Assembly: GCA_009927065.1 (NCBI GenBank)
Contig: RFNU01000234.1
Span: 1 to 6,670, forward strand
Direction of reading: 5' to 3'
Origin: a bacterium
GTDB lineage: Bacteria; Pseudomonadota; Gammaproteobacteria; Berkiellales; Berkiellaceae
Length of the DNA stretch: 6,670 bases
The notes beneath the pieces were generated by a model. It ran no database searches. It worked only from the letters and a program-made list of their open reading frames with translations, and had not been told where the DNA came from. The position numbers and the translations under genes are program-made. Positions 5,054-6,670 of the stretch are shown here, piece after piece (position 1 is the first letter of the stretch; every line of letters begins with the position of its first letter).

Positions 5054-6670
5054 ATGTCAAATTTAGATAATAATGAATCTTTTGTCACGTCTGTATCCGA
5101 TGACGTTATTAATAATAAACAAACCACTTTTAGCGATCTTCCATTACCCGCTAGCTTGCTTGAAATCTTAGCAGAACATAATTTTGTTAATCCAACACCG
5201 ATTCAAGCTCAAAGTATTCCTCATGTTCTTGCAGGAAAAGATATGCAAGGAATAGCTCAGACAGGTACTGGTAAAACGCTAGCATTTGCTTTACCAATCG
5301 TTGCGCAACTTTTAGCTAATCCTGAAGCGAGAGTGATGGTTCTTGTCCCAACTCGTGAATTGGCACAGCAAGTCACAAAGACCTTTAACCTCTTAGTGAA
5401 GAAAAATAAATCTCTTCGCACCACTCTTTTGATTGGCGGTGAATATATTCGTCAACAAATGACCGAGCTTTCTAAGAACCCTCGTATTATTATCGGTACG
5501 CCAGGACGCGTTATCGATCATTTAGAGCGCGGCACACTGGCTTTAGCTGAGGTTAAGTATTTAATTCTAGACGAAATGGATAGAATGCTTGATATGGGCT
5601 TTGGTCTACAGTTAGATGAGATCCTCAGTTATCTCCCAAAAGAGCGTCAAACTTTGATGTTTTCTGCAACGTTACCAGGACATATTTCAAAAATCGCCCA
5701 ACGCTATTTAAGAAATCCGGTGCTTGTTTCTATTGGCCAACATTCACAGCCTGTTGCTAAAATCAAGCAAGATGTTGTTTTTGTTAAACAAACAGAAAAG
5801 CTCACCGCTCTTGTTGAAGCGCTCAATGCTCGTCAAGAAAGCAAAGCCAAAGGTTCTGTGATCATCTTCGTTAGAACGAAAATGGATGCAGACGACATTT
5901 GTGAACAACTTCGCGATCAACGTTTTAGAGCTTCTGCTATGCATGGTGACTTGCGTCAAGCAAAACGTCAACGCGTATTAAATGATTTTCGTACAAGAAA
6001 ACTCGATATTTTAGTAGCAACAGATATCGCCGCTCGCGGTATTGATATTGCACATATTGAACTTGTTATTAATTATGAATTACCACAAGCAACAGAAGAT
6101 TATGTTCATCGTATCGGTAGAACAGCCCGCGGTGGCGCTGAAGGTTCAGCATTATCGTTTGTTGCACCTTTTGAGCAAGGTAAATGGCGCGATATTTTAC
6201 GTTTAACCAATCCAGAAGCTGCTAAAGAATTTATGGTAAAACGCCCGCAACGTACATCTGATAAGCCATTTAAGAAATTTGGTGGTGGAGAAGAACGTCG
6301 TTCTTTTGGTGGTGAACGCCGTTCTTTTGGTGGTGAACGCCGTGCCTTTGGTGGCGGAGAAGATCGCCGTTCTTTTGGTGGTGAGCGTCGTGCCTTTGGT
6401 GGCGGAGAAGAACGTCGTTCTTTTGGTGGTGAGCGCCGTTCTTCTGATGGCGATCAAAAACGCTCTTATTTCGCAGATCGTGATAACGCTGAAGGCCAAA
6501 AACGTGGCGGTTTTGAGCGTCGCGATAGAGATTTTAATGGCGAACGTCGTGATTCCTCTAGAAATGATTCTCAAGAACGCCGTTTCGGTGATCGTGGTGG
6601 GTTTGGAGGACGTCCAAATGCAGAGCGTCGTTTTAAATCCGATCGTCCAGAGCGTGATGGTGAGCGTAGA
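5054..6670 (+). CDS. RhlE-like DEAD-box ATP-dependent RNA helicase, 3' end outside window
   Basis: A cytoplasmic ATP-dependent RNA helicase that would unwind short RNA duplexes in ribosome assembly or RNA turnover. All 539 visible codons are open. Motifs in order: Q motif (F26, PTPIQ 47-51), Walker A AQTGTGKT (68-75), PTREL (99-103), GG (128-129), TPGR (149-152), motif II DEMD (173-176) within LDEMDRMLDMGF, SAT (204-206), motif IV IIFVRT (270-275), ATDIAARGID (322-331) and HRIGRTAR (352-359). The RMLDMGF context after motif II is typical of the RhlE group. The Ala-to-Met change in motif II keeps the acidic residues that coordinate Mg-ATP. From about residue 400 the core gives way to a low-complexity Arg/Gly/Glu/Phe/Ser tail, at least 135 residues long, which likely binds RNA without a fold. 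No DbpA-type RNA-binding domain is seen in the visible part. Codons are more GC-rich than in the two genes to the left, as expected for a well-expressed gene. It is divergent from the 1045-aa gene and has a long leader. Confidence 0.95.
   Translation, partial: MSNLDNNESFVTSVSDDVINNKQTTFSDLPLPASLLEILAEHNFVNPTPIQAQSIPHVLAGKDMQGIAQTGTGKTLAFALPIVAQLLANPEARVMVLVPTRELAQQVTKTFNLLVKKNKSLRTTLLIGGEYIRQQMTELSKNPRIIIGTPGRVIDHLERGTLALAEVKYLILDEMDRMLDMGFGLQLDEILSYLPKERQTLMFSATLPGHISKIAQRYLRNPVLVSIGQHSQPVAKIKQDVVFVKQTEKLTALVEALNARQESKAKGSVIIFVRTKMDADDICEQLRDQRFRASAMHGDLRQAKRQRVLNDFRTRKLDILVATDIAARGIDIAHIELVINYELPQATEDYVHRIGRTARGGAEGSALSFVAPFEQGKWRDILRLTNPEAAKEFMVKRPQRTSDKPFKKFGGGEERRSFGGERRSFGGERRAFGGGEDRRSFGGERRAFGGGEERRSFGGERRSSDGDQKRSYFADRDNAEGQKRGGFERRDRDFNGERRDSSRNDSQERRFGDRGGFGGRPNAERRFKSDRPERDGERR
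6281..6439 (+). repeat. In-frame tandem repeats encoding the Arg/Gly-rich helicase tail
   Basis: The basic unit is 7 codons, GGERRSF or GGERRAF, sometimes extended by G-E/D. A higher-order unit of 48 bp is nearly duplicated: 6317-6364 and 6365-6412 differ at only three positions. Two of these are synonymous (GAA/GAG, CGC/CGT) and one is Asp/Glu. A partial third copy starts at 6413. Period and divergence show recent in-frame duplication by slippage or recombination. The tail goes on with degenerate ERR motifs to the window edge. Confidence 0.85.

Noticed and set aside
6281..6439. CRISPR-like array
   Set aside because: The repeats are tandem without unique spacers, in frame and encode a typical RG-rich helicase tail.
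5744..6574. Minus-strand frames (5971 to 5744 and 6574 to 6203) opposite the helicase
   Set aside because: The second encodes a Thr/Lys/Phe repeat that is just the reverse reading of the Arg/Gly repeat codons; the helicase frame is certain.

Overview
This is an AT-rich window, most plausibly from a low-GC, Gram-negative-like bacterium. The G+C content looks close to one third by eye; I did not count it. Open frames are dense, TGG is used for every Trp in the three long genes, and TGA serves as a stop, so the standard bacterial code applies. The phylum cannot be fixed from this sequence. An RhlE-type helicase carrying DEMD instead of DEAD, a stripped-down ComEC-like channel and a large orphan membrane protein would suit a host-associated or otherwise divergent lineage, but that is inference.

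Layout, left to right. (1) The first 48 codons of an unrecognised minus-strand gene leave the window at the left edge (145 to 1). (2) A short divergent intergenic region ends in a perfect 14-bp inverted repeat (210-241) that contains the start codon of the next gene. (3) A 381-residue polytopic membrane protein (232-1377, plus) keeps the core motifs of the ComEC/Rec2 DNA-uptake channel but has no C-terminal metallo-beta-lactamase domain. (4) A convergent 1045-residue protein of unknown function (4497 to 1360, minus) is anchored by N-terminal hydrophobic segments. Its last codons overlap the end of the ComEC-like gene by 18 bp. (5) A 556-bp intergenic region (4498-5053) holds candidate promoters, a stretch that reads like a broken small gene, and a small hairpin. 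(6) A DEAD-box RNA helicase (5054 onward, plus) runs off the right edge. All its catalytic motifs are visible, and it has a long Arg/Gly-rich tail built from tandem repeats.

The genes do not form an operon: neighbours are divergent, convergent, then divergent again. I see no shared pathway. The ComEC-like protein would act in DNA import across the inner membrane and the helicase in RNA remodelling; the big protein has no assignable role. No mobile element, tRNA, rRNA or CRISPR array was found. The most useful leads are the hairpin over the ComEC-like start codon, the minimal ComEC architecture, the orphan 1045-residue protein, the DEMD variant with its repeat tail, and the possible gene relic in the helicase leader.
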